Shown here: piece by piece, positions 18,934-28,073 of the stretch
Layout: every line of letters starts with the position of its first letter
How positions within the stretch are numbered: the stretch's first letter is position 1
Assembly: GCA_012103505.1 (NCBI GenBank)
Contig: WLWP01000001.1
Coordinates: forward strand, 1,736,001-1,800,000
DNA: 64,000 nt
From: Pseudomonadales bacterium
Lineage (GTDB): Bacteria > Pseudomonadota > Gammaproteobacteria > Pseudomonadales > Azotimanducaceae
Direction of reading: 5' to 3'
The notes under the pieces: model-generated
What the model was told of the DNA's origin: nothing
The model's input: the letters and a program-made list of their open reading frames with translations, nothing else
Databases searched by the model: none
Translations under genes and position numbers: made by a program

Positions 18934-20189
18934 CTACTTCATCTTGTAGCGGATCGGCAGACTCTTTAGGCCACCGACAAAGGTCGATTGCATATACTGT
19001 GGCTCTCCTGCCAGCTCGATGTGATCCACTCGCTTGAGCAATTCCTTGAAGAGCGCTGAGATCTCCATGCGTGCCAAGTGCTGGCCAAGGCATACATGAC
19101 CACCGAAGCCAAAGGCCAGCTGCTTTGCATCAGACCGATCTACCTGAAACTGATCGGGATTGCTAAATACAGATTCGTCTCTGTTCGCCGATGGATACCA
19201 GAGGACTACCGACTCACCGGCAGCAATCTTCTGATCGGCTAGAACATAGTCTTCCGTTGCAGTTCTCATAAATTGCCGTACGGGGGTCACCCATCGAATC
19301 ATCTCATCCACCGCTGTGGGCATTAGACCATCAACGTCTTGGCGCAGGCGCTCGAGTTCTTCAGGATGCTCAAGTAAAGCAAGCAGTCCACCTGACGTAG
19401 AAGAACTGGTCGTGTCATGCCCCGCAGTCGCGATGATAATGTAGTAGCCGTTGGTTTCGTGATCCGGAAGCTCTGCACCATCGACTGTTGCGTTCGCTAT
19501 AACCGAAGCAACATCATCCGTGGGGTTAGCCCGCCGCGCTGCGGTCAAGCCGCGAAAATGTCTTCGAAATCATGGACCACATTCATGAATTCCATCATTT
19601 CAAAAGACCTTGTCGTATCTGGATCTGAGCTACCGAATAGTTCTTGGGTGAGCTTGAGCATAAGTGGCTCATCCTCCTCAGGCACGCCTAGAATCGACAT
19701 GATGACCCTTAGCGGATACCAAATCGCGACATCCTTAACGAAATCGCACTCACCACCAAGCTCGGCTAATCGATCAACATATAGCGTCGCCAAAGCGTCG
19801 ACCCGTCCCTGCAACTTGCGTAGGTTGCTACCCATAAACCAGCCTTGGGTGAGAACTCGGTACTTCATGTGATCCGGATCATCCATCTGCACGAGTGATC
19901 GAACAAGATGCTTGCGCCCTGACATTTGCTCCATCATCGCTTGGATCATGTCCGGACTTAGAATCGGGCGCGGATCATTGATGAAAATCTTCTTGTTTTG
20001 TTCGACGGTTTTTATGTCGTCGTATCTCGTGAGGTTCCAAAACGGTTGGAAACCTTCCGGGTCGAGAACTTGCATGGGCGCGTTCTGACGCAACCAGCGA
20101 AACTGTTCATGGACCCAGGACTCATTAGCCCACTGCGCAGGATTCACTAAAGCGTTGTCTATTTCCGGAGAAGTCGTGAAAATACCCAT
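18934..20189 (-). pseudogene. Cytochrome P450 gene interrupted by one frameshift
   Basis: Two open frames together make one normal bacterial P450. The 5' part (ATG at 20189) runs from MGIFTTSPEID to FEDIFAA and stops at TGA (19545-19547). The 3' part continues one frame over as LTAARRANP and carries the I-helix TAGHDTTSSS, the ExxR motif EMIRW and the haem loop FGFGGHVCLGQH. The switch point reads GCGGCTTGACC, and a single missing base there would restore FAALTAARR. All P450 signature elements are intact, so either a recent frameshift or a sequencing error is likely. The P450 is divergent from the cupin-like operon and probably belongs to the same pathway. Confidence 0.85.
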
Positions 20190-20246
20190 CTTTGTTCTAC
20201 TGTTTTCCGTATGCCACATTTCAATTGGGTCCGAAGTTTAGGTGGT

Positions 20247-20636
20247 ATGCGCTTCGGAATCACCCACGATCTCGTCTATGAAAACGAGCAACCGTATCTT
20301 GAGCGATGGATCATTTGGTTTGGCGCAACCGTACGCGTACATTGTTTTCACAAAGGTGATGATGACAGAGCGTTTCATGACCATCCGTGGTGGTTCGTCA
20401 CCATCCCACTGAGAAGCTATGAAGAGGTCACTCCCGATCTTGGCGTCACGCTGGTGAGACGGGGGAAACCACACTTTCGGCGAGCCCAACATCAGCACAT
20501 CGTGAGGCTAGCAGGACCTCGTCCAGTCTGGACGTTGATCATTACAGGACGAAAGTGCCAAGAATGGGGATTCTGGCAAGGGCAACAATTCACTCATCAC
20601 GCTACCTGGCTTGAGCAGGAAGGAGAGGCACTTTGA
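20247..20636 (+). CDS. Cupin-like protein of unknown function
   Basis: This protein of about 129 residues shows a cupin-like pattern of metal-binding histidines: FHDHPWWF, then HQHIVRL and a C-terminal ITGRKCQEWGFW. I prefer the ATG at 20247 because AGGTGG lies just upstream; a frame start at 20211 would overlap the P450 promoter region. It is the first of three overlapping plus-strand genes with a SnoaL-like protein and a flavoprotein. The fold is inferred from the motif pattern and no enzyme activity can be assigned. Confidence 0.65.
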   Translation: MRFGITHDLVYENEQPYLERWIIWFGATVRVHCFHKGDDDRAFHDHPWWFVTIPLRSYEEVTPDLGVTLVRRGKPHFRRAQHQHIVRLAGPRPVWTLIITGRKCQEWGFWQGQQFTHHATWLEQEGEAL

Positions 20637-21166
20637 AATTCGATCCACAAACTAGCTGGTTACCACTTAGGGATAAAGCCGCAACAACTGAGAACCAGCT
20701 GCATCGCACACTTCTTGAACAAGTCGCCAACCACATGGAAGCGGAGATAAACGGCCGGTTAGAACCACTCATGGCTACCCTGACTGCGCATCCAAAATAT
20801 CACTTCTGGCACGTGGGTCCGGAAAATATGATCCTCGATGGCTACGAAGCAGTCTCAGGTTTTTACCAAAACATGTTCGCCAACGAGGGGCAAAACTTCC
20901 ATGTTATCTGCGAACGAATCATGGTCGATGACACTGGTGTGGTCACAGAAGGCCAGGTGCGGCAGCAGTATAAATCTGATGCGTTACTCGCGATGGGAGT
21001 AACGACTGCAAATGGTCAGAAAATAGCTTCGTCACCGCGCTGGCTCTCCAATACCCAGCTCATCACGGTTTGGCCGAACGCAGGAGATGGCAAGCTGATT
21101 GGTGAGGACATCTACTTCGGCGAAGATCCAATGACAACGCTTATGCCATTTACAGAGGATGCCTAG
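20633..21166 (+). CDS. SnoaL-like / NTF2-fold protein
   Basis: The 177-residue protein has an NTF2-like layout, with a long N-terminal helix (LLEQVANHMEAEI), a segment around HFWHVGPENMILDGYE and a strand-rich C-terminus ending DIYFGEDP. The start is a TTG that overlaps the preceding stop (TTGA), which marks translational coupling. The next gene starts at the last base of its stop codon. It is the third SnoaL-like protein in 5 kb and probably serves the same pathway. It is longer than the other two. Confidence 0.8.
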   Translation: MKFDPQTSWLPLRDKAATTENQLHRTLLEQVANHMEAEINGRLEPLMATLTAHPKYHFWHVGPENMILDGYEAVSGFYQNMFANEGQNFHVICERIMVDDTGVVTEGQVRQQYKSDALLAMGVTTANGQKIASSPRWLSNTQLITVWPNAGDGKLIGEDIYFGEDPMTTLMPFTEDA

Positions 21167-22335
21167 TGAGCCCGGAAGTAGAAATCGCCCACGCTGCACG
21201 CGAGGAGATTGAGCTCGCGAGTCAAAACGCCGAGCAAGACTGTCGGCTACCGACCGAGCTCATCCGAAAACTTGGCCAGAAAGGTCTCTTTACGATGATG
21301 ATCCCTACCGATTATGGGGGGACGCAGCGGGAGCCGCAGGAAAGTCTCGATATGATCGAAGCACTTGCCTATGCCGACAGCGCAGTTGGCTGGTGCGCAA
21401 TGATCTATACGACTACCGCGCTCCTCGGTTCATTTCTACCCGAACGCTGGGCGCGAGAGATTTATGGTATCAACGAAAGCGGTGGCACCTATGATTGTCC
21501 TATCGGCGCTGGAGCTGCAGCACCGAGCGGTCGCGGCAAGGTTGTTGATGGTGGCATTAGCGTCACCGGCCGTTGGGCTTGGGGTTCTGGCTCTCATCAC
21601 GCGGACTGGATTTGCGGAGGCGCGCTGATCGAAGAAGAAGATGGCGATGTTCGTCGGCATGCCAACGGCGAACCCGCGGTCTACGTCATGTTCTTCAAAC
21701 AGGAAGAAGTGCAGCTTCACACCAATTGGAATCCGTCGGGCCTACGCGGGACAGGCAGCGTTGACTTCGAAGTCAGGGACGTTTTCGTTCCTGAGGCACG
21801 CTGGACGGTGCTGGGTGCATCCCGAAGGCAAGTCGACGCACCACTTTATCGATTCCCGTTCTTTGGTTATTTTGCCGCTGCGGTCGCTTCTGTACCGCTA
21901 GGTATTGCTCGCCGCGCGATAGACGACTTTGAAACACTCGCTCGCGCTAAGGTCCCGACCGCGAATAAGTCAACGCTAAGTACTTCCTCTATTACCCAAA
22001 TCGAATTTGGCCAAGCTGAATCGCTTGCTCAAGGTAGCGCGCACTACTTGCGTAGTGTCGTGCAACAAGCTTGGCAACGGATCAACTCAGATGGCAGCGC
22101 CACGCTTGAAGATCGCAGAGCACTGCGGCTAGCAGCGTCCCAAGCGACCCTAATGGCCACTCAAGCCGTTGATAAGTTGTACAACGCTGCAGGTGGGTCA
22201 GCTCTGCAGGGTGATGTCTCGCTACAAAAACACTTTCGCGACATACACGCAGCAACCCAACATCGAATGGTCAGCCCAGAAATCCTTCGTATGGCAGCGG
22301 CTGTTCGATTGGATGATCAACCGGGCCAGCTATAG
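21166..22335 (+). CDS. Acyl-CoA-dehydrogenase-like flavoprotein (possible flavin monooxygenase)
   Basis: The 389-residue protein has the acyl-CoA dehydrogenase fold: an N-terminal helical domain with GLFTMMIPTDYGG, a middle beta domain with ITVTGRWAWGSGS-like wording (here GISVTGRWAWGSGSHH) and a C-terminal four-helix bundle with LYNAAGGSAL. The wording is closer to the HpaB/HsaA-like flavin-dependent monooxygenases than to true dehydrogenases, as the usual catalytic glutamate context is absent. Such proteins hydroxylate aromatic or cyclic substrates using FMNH2 or FADH2 from a partner reductase. A flavodoxin-like gene lies convergent next door. The substrate is unknown. Confidence 0.8.
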   Translation: MSPEVEIAHAAREEIELASQNAEQDCRLPTELIRKLGQKGLFTMMIPTDYGGTQREPQESLDMIEALAYADSAVGWCAMIYTTTALLGSFLPERWAREIYGINESGGTYDCPIGAGAAAPSGRGKVVDGGISVTGRWAWGSGSHHADWICGGALIEEEDGDVRRHANGEPAVYVMFFKQEEVQLHTNWNPSGLRGTGSVDFEVRDVFVPEARWTVLGASRRQVDAPLYRFPFFGYFAAAVASVPLGIARRAIDDFETLARAKVPTANKSTLSTSSITQIEFGQAESLAQGSAHYLRSVVQQAWQRINSDGSATLEDRRALRLAASQATLMATQAVDKLYNAAGGSALQGDVSLQKHFRDIHAATQHRMVSPEILRMAAAVRLDDQPGQL

Positions 22336-22860
22336 CTGGCCAACTACTCTTTCGCCCAGGGCGCGCGCTGTCGCTAACTCAGCTTCAGTCACGGCATCGG
22401 GGTTCATTGCGGTAATACCTGCCCCAATATAGTACCCGTTTACTTCCTGAACCCCGCCGCCCGTACCGACCCAAAGCATGCCCATTTGCATGGCAAAGGT
22501 GAAAATGTCTTGAAGGGAGTTAAGTTTGTCTCCCGACGTCTTAGCAGAAACAGTGAAAGCCGCCGCGTATTTGCCGTTCCACGACTGCTGATACCACCGT
22601 GGCACGGTCGCATCGAAGAAGGCCTTCAGCTGTGCTGACACCCCGCCCATATACGTGGGCGTACCAAAGATAATAGCGTCACATTCATCTAACTGTGCAA
22701 GACATTCATCGCCACTCCATCGCCCTTCCACAATTTCACGACCTTCGATTTTGTGTAGCAGTACCTCATTTCCCGATGCCTCAACACCTTGGACAACTGC
22801 GTTGGCAAATTCGGTTGTCGTCCCACCGCCAGAGTAATAGACAATTCCTATCCTGCTCAT
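22330..22860 (-). CDS. Flavodoxin-fold NAD(P)H:quinone oxidoreductase (WrbA-like)
   Basis: The 176-residue protein has the flavodoxin fold: the FMN phosphate loop YYSGGGTTTEFA near the start, FGTPTYMGG in the middle and VGTGGG later, as in WrbA. It is expected to bind FMN and reduce quinones or supply reducing power. I prefer the ATG at 22860, preceded by GGGAG; the frame extends to 22896. This ATG overlaps the TGA of the TRAP permease gene (ATGA), so the four genes from MFS to flavodoxin are a single operon. It converges on the flavoprotein gene with a six-base overlap. Confidence 0.85.
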   Translation of the reverse strand: MSRIGIVYYSGGGTTTEFANAVVQGVEASGNEVLLHKIEGREIVEGRWSGDECLAQLDECDAIIFGTPTYMGGVSAQLKAFFDATVPRWYQQSWNGKYAAAFTVSAKTSGDKLNSLQDIFTFAMQMGMLWVGTGGGVQEVNGYYIGAGITAMNPDAVTEAELATARALGERVVGQL

Positions 22861-24758
22861 GTTTGTTCTCCCGTATTCATGATCCTCGCATCCCACCAGT
22901 TAACGCCAACCAGACCGATCACCACAACAATCCCTATACTACGGAGCCAATCTGCTGGTACCAGCAGACAAACGATCGCACCAAACCCGACAGCCATCCA
23001 GGGAAGGGAAACCTCTTTAAAGAGGAAGCGTTCGCTTAACATTGCAATAGTGACGACCATCGCGAGCGCAACCAAGCCAGCAAACAGAACATCAACCCAA
23101 CTGTTTTCGCCGGTCAACAACAGTGGCGTATAGGCCATCATCAAGGGAATCACAAAAAGACCGTTGGCGAGCTTAAAGGCTTCTACTGCTGAACGCATTG
23201 GCGGCGCCCCAGCGACACCCGCACCAGCGAACGCAGCGAGAGCAATAGGTGGGGTCACATTGGACGTTTGTGACAGCCAGAAAATTATCATGTGTGCCGA
23301 GATCAAGGCGAGCCCTAACTCTTGCAACGCAGGTCCAGTCATCACAGACAATACTATGTATGCAGCCGTGGCTGGGAGTCCCATACCTAGCACCAGAGCT
23401 GCGATCGCGACCAAAATAAGCGCGAGCCACAAGTGTCCGCTACTCAAGGCAACGACAGACTCTGTAAACTGCAAACCCACCCCTGTTTGACCAATGGTGC
23501 CCACGACAATACCGGCGACAGCACACGCGACAGAAATCGGAACAGCCATCGTTGCACCTTGATGCAACGCCTTGCCAAGAGCTGACCAGGAGATCCGTGT
23601 GTGACTGCGCAGAAGACTCGCTGCCACGACAGCAGCGCAACCACTCACACCGACCAGCAGTGGCGAGTAGTTCCACAACAATAATGTGGTGATCAACACC
23701 AAAGGTAGCAGGAAGTGCACGCCATCCTTCATCACTTCCCGTGCGGGAGTCGTATCTGTCATCCCAGTAAAGCCAGCTTTTACCGCCATGATATGCACGT
23801 ACAAGAGCACCGATGTGAAATACAGCAACGCTGGAACGAGTGACATCCAGACGATGTCGCCGTAGGGTGTTTTGGTAAATTCGGCCATTACAAACGCGCC
23901 CGCACCCATGATTGGCGGCATGATCTGACCACCCGTCGAGGCTGCCGCTTCAATCCCTGCGGCTTGGGTTGGCTTGTACCCGAGTTGTTTCATCATCGGG
24001 ATTGTCAGCGACCCCGTTGTCACGGTGTTTGCGATCGCAGAACCGGATATCGAACCCATGGCAGCGGAAGCAATGACACTTGCCTTTGCGGGCCCACCTC
24101 GATAACGACCCGCTGCGGCAAAGGAGAGATCAATCAAAAACTTGCCAGCGCCAGTTGCTTGAAGAAATGCACCAAAAAGAACGAAGCTGAACACAGCCCC
24201 CGCAGCGATACCGATGGGCGCACCGTAAAGCCCGGCACTGGTGAATATTTGGAACCGAACAATTCGCTCAAAGCTAAAACCGCGCGTCGCGAGCACATCT
24301 GGCAGGTAATTCCCGAAGGCGCCATACAAAACAAAAGTGACGCCAACCAACATCATTATCGTGCCGACGGAGCGCCTGGCCATTTCAAGTGTTGCGGCAA
24401 TGATGACGACGCCAGCGAAAAAATCCGTTGCTGCGAGCCCAAAGAGAAGATGATCCAAGCCTTGGTAATCGAACGCCAAGACACGACTTCCCGCCCAAAG
24501 CACGGCGCAGGCGACGACGACATCTAACCAACGCCACAGACCAGGCAGCGGGTAGATAAGGAAGCCAATTACCAGAATCCATGCGAGGTGAATGGGTCGA
24601 AAGTACGTTGCAGGTTGGAGTCCCAATATTTCCTCAAATGGGAGTACGCCTGGTGGTATGAAGCCAACCACTGGCTGCCAAATCTGGAAAATGGAAAGCG
24701 TAACGGCCAACACAAACACGAGCCGGCCGGCTGGGTGTGTCTCCCGTCCTTCAGTCAT
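22857..24758 (-). CDS. TRAP transporter fused permease (TAXI-type, 4TM/12TM)
   Basis: The protein of about 633 residues is a fused small/large TRAP permease, with some 16 hydrophobic spans. Characteristic DctM segments are visible, for example MGSISGSAIANTVTTG and GGQIMPPIMGAGAF. The upstream gene encodes a TAXI-type solute receptor, and fused permeases pair with these. I choose the ATG at 24758, which overlaps the receptor stop by eight bases; the frame extends to 24797. The transported solute is unknown; TAXI systems often move dicarboxylates or amino acids using the sodium gradient. It lies in the inner membrane. Confidence 0.9.
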   Translation of the reverse strand: MTEGRETHPAGRLVFVLAVTLSIFQIWQPVVGFIPPGVLPFEEILGLQPATYFRPIHLAWILVIGFLIYPLPGLWRWLDVVVACAVLWAGSRVLAFDYQGLDHLLFGLAATDFFAGVVIIAATLEMARRSVGTIMMLVGVTFVLYGAFGNYLPDVLATRGFSFERIVRFQIFTSAGLYGAPIGIAAGAVFSFVLFGAFLQATGAGKFLIDLSFAAAGRYRGGPAKASVIASAAMGSISGSAIANTVTTGSLTIPMMKQLGYKPTQAAGIEAAASTGGQIMPPIMGAGAFVMAEFTKTPYGDIVWMSLVPALLYFTSVLLYVHIMAVKAGFTGMTDTTPAREVMKDGVHFLLPLVLITTLLLWNYSPLLVGVSGCAAVVAASLLRSHTRISWSALGKALHQGATMAVPISVACAVAGIVVGTIGQTGVGLQFTESVVALSSGHLWLALILVAIAALVLGMGLPATAAYIVLSVMTGPALQELGLALISAHMIIFWLSQTSNVTPPIALAAFAGAGVAGAPPMRSAVEAFKLANGLFVIPLMMAYTPLLLTGENSWVDVLFAGLVALAMVVTIAMLSERFLFKEVSLPWMAVGFGAIVCLLVPADWLRSIGIVVVIGLVGVNWWDARIMNTGEQT

Positions 24759-25722
24759 CTGTAGGTCTAGAACATGGTTGACTTGGATCTTTAACATACG
24801 CCAATGTTCCAGGATGCAATGGAACCGCTGCTAGCTGGTGAATATTCTCGAGCGTCATTGCACGCGCAACCTGTGACACCTTCAAGAGCGCATCTCGATG
24901 GCTGTACATCGTACAAGTAAGTTCAAAGGCTAATTCTTCGTTCATATCCTCATGCACAACGACAGCACTCCATATTCCCAACGCTTGTACATCGTGGTCA
25001 ATCTTGTCATACGTACCGCCGGGGATCACATAACCACCATAGGCCGGAAACTTTTTCTTAAGAGTCGATAGGTTCTCATCGGTTAACGCCACCAAAACTA
25101 GGTCTCGTGTTACTGCCAATTCAGTCACCGCCGCTATACCAAGCCCGCCAACGACGAAGCCAGCGTCGATGGTTCCATCTTTAAGCGCAGAAGTAGTTTC
25201 ACCAAAACTTAAGTATGCGGGAGCAATGTCTGCGAGAGATAAGCCCAGCCCGGTAATAACATTTTCTGCAGCGACAGCAGTACCGGAACCAGCCGCGCCT
25301 AGAGACACGCGCTTACCAGCAAGATTCGCAACGGTCGTGATGCCATTGCCTTCTAAGGTGAGCAAGTGAACGATGTTTGGGTAGGCGGTGAAAAGCACCT
25401 TCAGAGGAAGCGGCTCTGTGAATTTACCTTGACCTAAGTAGGCGTCGGTGACGACATCGGCCATGGCAATACCGAGCTCACTCTCGTGACGCGCAACTTG
25501 GATCACATTGGTGACGGATCCACCAGTCACTTCAGCTTTCGCATTGACGTGTGGGAGCGTTTTCGACCATATCGAAGCCATGCCGCCTCCAAAGGGATAG
25601 TAGAGTCCGGCGGGCCCCCCAGTTGCTATCGCGAAGGTGCCTGGCCTTTGTATATCGGATTCGCTCGTACATCCGATCAGCAGCGCAGCAACTCCAAAGG
25701 ATACTAAATAGTTATAACTCAT
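24751..25722 (-). CDS. TAXI-family TRAP transporter solute-binding protein (lipoprotein)
   Basis: The 323-residue receptor begins at the ATG at 25722 with a lipoprotein signal (YLVSFGVAALLIGC, lipid-modified Cys after GC motif). The TAXI signature segment IATGGPAGLYYPFGGGMAS follows, with AKAEVTGGSVTNV next. The reading frame continues upstream, but that part is only the antisense-free overlap with the MFS gene and has no secretion signal. It catches the solute in the periplasm and passes it to the fused permease downstream. The ATG overlaps the end of the MFS gene by eleven bases. Confidence 0.9.
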   Translation of the reverse strand: MSYNYLVSFGVAALLIGCTSESDIQRPGTFAIATGGPAGLYYPFGGGMASIWSKTLPHVNAKAEVTGGSVTNVIQVARHESELGIAMADVVTDAYLGQGKFTEPLPLKVLFTAYPNIVHLLTLEGNGITTVANLAGKRVSLGAAGSGTAVAAENVITGLGLSLADIAPAYLSFGETTSALKDGTIDAGFVVGGLGIAAVTELAVTRDLVLVALTDENLSTLKKKFPAYGGYVIPGGTYDKIDHDVQALGIWSAVVVHEDMNEELAFELTCTMYSHRDALLKVSQVARAMTLENIHQLAAVPLHPGTLAYVKDPSQPCSRPTDD

Positions 25723-26992
25723 CAGCAAGACGCCACGCTTCAGCATAGGGTTTCCGAGCCAAATACAACAACACACCACCGACGATACCAAAAACAGCAC
25801 AGACCGTGATGATGGAATAGCGCACGCCGCCAACATCCGGAAAAACCACCTCGTTGAAAAAACCAGCCATCGGCGGTCCCAAGAGATTTCCGATCGACAC
25901 CACGAACAAGTAGATAGCCGCAACTTGCGCGTGTATCCGTGCAGGCGCTATTACAGGCAGAGAGCCGTTGGCAAGTCCAAAAGGGGCGTTCACAAAGATC
26001 ATTGCAGGGACATACAACAAATAGGCAATCGTCTCATTTGGCGCAAATTGAATCGCGATTATCGAAGGTACAGCAAGGCAGCCAGTAACCATGCCTGCCA
26101 CGATATTCCCATCTCGCCGGCCGCGGGATGTGAGCCAACGCGCATACATCGCAGCCAAGACGGGACCGATCGGTCCTGTGACCAAAAATATCCACCCAAA
26201 GTTCTGAGCGGCTGTTGATGCTTCCATTCCGTGGACTCTGACAAAATAGGAAACGCTCCAAAAAACGAACGCATAACCAAGAAGCGCAAATGATAAAAAG
26301 CCGAAGTGGTGCAGAAAAAGTAATCTAGCATTCGTCCGATAAAATTCCTTCAATGTGGCGATGGAATTCTCAGCTGACGGAGCAGATCTCCGTTTTGGCT
26401 CTCTAAGAAACAGGAAAGCTGCAGCAAGCAACAGTCCCGGCAATCCGACATAGATAAACGTCTGTTGCCATGGCGCAATGTCACCAACGAAAGGGATATG
26501 CATCGGCTCACCACCCTGGACAAGCTCGAGAACTACGCCACCAATGATGAACGCAAGACCTGAGCCCATGACGGCTGCAGTCTGGAATACCGAAAGCGCC
26601 AAGGGCACTTCTTTGCGCGGAAAAAGATCTCCTACAATGGAGACGGTTGCTGGTCCGAGGGACGCCTCACCCACCCCAACACCGACCCGCGCTGCAAGAA
26701 TCTGCCAGTACTGGCGCGACAAGCCACACAGAACAGTCATGATTGACCAGAAGAATATTCCAGTCGCGATGATGTGTTTTCGAGATTTCTGGTCCGCTAG
26801 GAATGCGATCGGCCATGCAGCCAGTGCATAGAACACAGCGAAGACTCCATACAACCAGCCCACTTCGGTATCGGAGATACCGAGGTCTGCCTTCATCGGC
26901 TCAACAACAATCGCGACGACCTGCCGATCAACAAAGCTGACGATCGAGGCCAACATCAAAAGACCAAGAACCGCCCACGGTTTCCAATTCAA
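25712..26992 (-). CDS. Major facilitator superfamily transporter
   Basis: The 426-residue protein has about 12 membrane spans and MFS motifs: VSFVDRQVVAIVVEP in the first span and FLADQKSRKHI in the loop between spans 2 and 3. The wording, with DLGISDTEVGWLYG, resembles spinster-like or hexuronate/organic-acid carriers. The start is a TTG at 26992. It heads the minus-strand operon with the TAXI receptor, TRAP permease and flavodoxin, and is divergent from the cyclase gene with 92 bases between. The coupling suggests it carries a substrate or product of the same route. Confidence 0.85.
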   Translation of the reverse strand: MNWKPWAVLGLLMLASIVSFVDRQVVAIVVEPMKADLGISDTEVGWLYGVFAVFYALAAWPIAFLADQKSRKHIIATGIFFWSIMTVLCGLSRQYWQILAARVGVGVGEASLGPATVSIVGDLFPRKEVPLALSVFQTAAVMGSGLAFIIGGVVLELVQGGEPMHIPFVGDIAPWQQTFIYVGLPGLLLAAAFLFLREPKRRSAPSAENSIATLKEFYRTNARLLFLHHFGFLSFALLGYAFVFWSVSYFVRVHGMEASTAAQNFGWIFLVTGPIGPVLAAMYARWLTSRGRRDGNIVAGMVTGCLAVPSIIAIQFAPNETIAYLLYVPAMIFVNAPFGLANGSLPVIAPARIHAQVAAIYLFVVSIGNLLGPPMAGFFNEVVFPDVGGVRYSIITVCAVFGIVGGVLLYLARKPYAEAWRLADEL

Positions 26993-27084
26993 AGCAGTTG
27001 TATCCCGCCCACGAAACCCCGTATGTTACGTTAAAGCAGTGGGACTATGACAAGATAAACGTCGACGTTAAAAGGGGACCGACT

Positions 27085-28068
27085 ATGCGCGTGATACGAG
27101 TTGTTACATTGATGCTACTCAGCCTCACTATGGGAAGTGTGTGGGCCGTGGGTGAACCGGCAAGAATGAGTAAAGCCGACTACGACGAGATGATGCAGAG
27201 CATTTCCAACTGGGGTCGGTGGGGGACAGATGATGAACTGGGCACCCTTAATACGATCACCCCCGAAAAACGAGCTGCCGCGGCTAAGCTGGTTACTGCG
27301 GGTGTCACGGTTTCGATGGCACTGGAACTTAACAAGGTGAAGGACGATCTGAATCAGAACCCGTTCGAACATACTCTAACCACATCGGAATTTGCCGGTC
27401 ATCAGGTTGCAGGTGATGCATACGCAGTCGACTACCACGGCTTTGCGCACTCACATATGGACGGCCTCCCTCACTTTGCACACAAGGGTAAATTCTACAA
27501 TGGCGTGCCGTACTCCGCTGCAAAACCCGACGGCGCTGAGCGTCTAGGTATACACAACGCTGGCGTAAATGGAGTATTCACCCGAGGCGTGCTCATCGAC
27601 ATGCCTCGCTATCTCGGCAAAGAGTGGATGGAACCTGGCCATGCCATCACAGTCGCCGACCTCGAGGCCTGGGAGAAAGCGTCTGGTGTCACCGTCTCGG
27701 CAGGCGACGTACTTCTAATTCGTACAGGACGTTGGGCGAAGATCGCCGCAGAAGGTCAATGGAATTCCCTCGAAAAAGCGGCCGGCAGTCACGCATCGAT
27801 TGCTCGCTGGCTCAAAGATAGGGACGTCGCGGTCATAGGTTGTGATGGCGTATCAGATGTTATGCCATCTGGCGTTGAAGGCCTTGTCAATCCTTTGCAT
27901 GAGCTGGTCTTGGTCGCCCTTGGTATGCCGATTCTCGACAATCTTGACCTCGAAGCGGTTGCATCTGAAGCCGCACAGCGCGACCGGACAACGTTTCTAT
28001 TTGTCGGTGCGCCACTACGGGTCAAAGGTGGCACGGGATCTCCACTGAATCCACTAGCAGTTTTCTAA
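27085..28068 (+). CDS. Exported cyclase family protein (kynurenine formamidase-like)
   Basis: The 327-residue protein has a signal peptide (MRVIRVVTLMLLSLTMG, cleavage near VWA) and a cyclase-family (PF04199) body. The metal-binding segment reads HSHMDGLPHF, the family pattern HxxxHxD/E..H, and a C-terminal block HELVLVALG is also typical. Family members hydrolyse amide or lactone bonds, as in KynB. The ATG at 27085 follows AAAAGGGGA, a strong ribosome-binding site; the frame extends to 26998. It is divergent from the transporter operon. The substrate is not known, and its export suggests a periplasmic role. Confidence 0.87.
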   Translation: MRVIRVVTLMLLSLTMGSVWAVGEPARMSKADYDEMMQSISNWGRWGTDDELGTLNTITPEKRAAAAKLVTAGVTVSMALELNKVKDDLNQNPFEHTLTTSEFAGHQVAGDAYAVDYHGFAHSHMDGLPHFAHKGKFYNGVPYSAAKPDGAERLGIHNAGVNGVFTRGVLIDMPRYLGKEWMEPGHAITVADLEAWEKASGVTVSAGDVLLIRTGRWAKIAAEGQWNSLEKAAGSHASIARWLKDRDVAVIGCDGVSDVMPSGVEGLVNPLHELVLVALGMPILDNLDLEAVASEAAQRDRTTFLFVGAPLRVKGGTGSPLNPLAVF

Positions 28069-28073
28069 CACCT

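Noticed and set aside
19545-19547. TGA in the P450 gene read as selenocysteine
   Set aside because: Reading through the TGA gives PQRGGLT and soon another stop, whereas the next frame continues the P450, so it is a frameshift.
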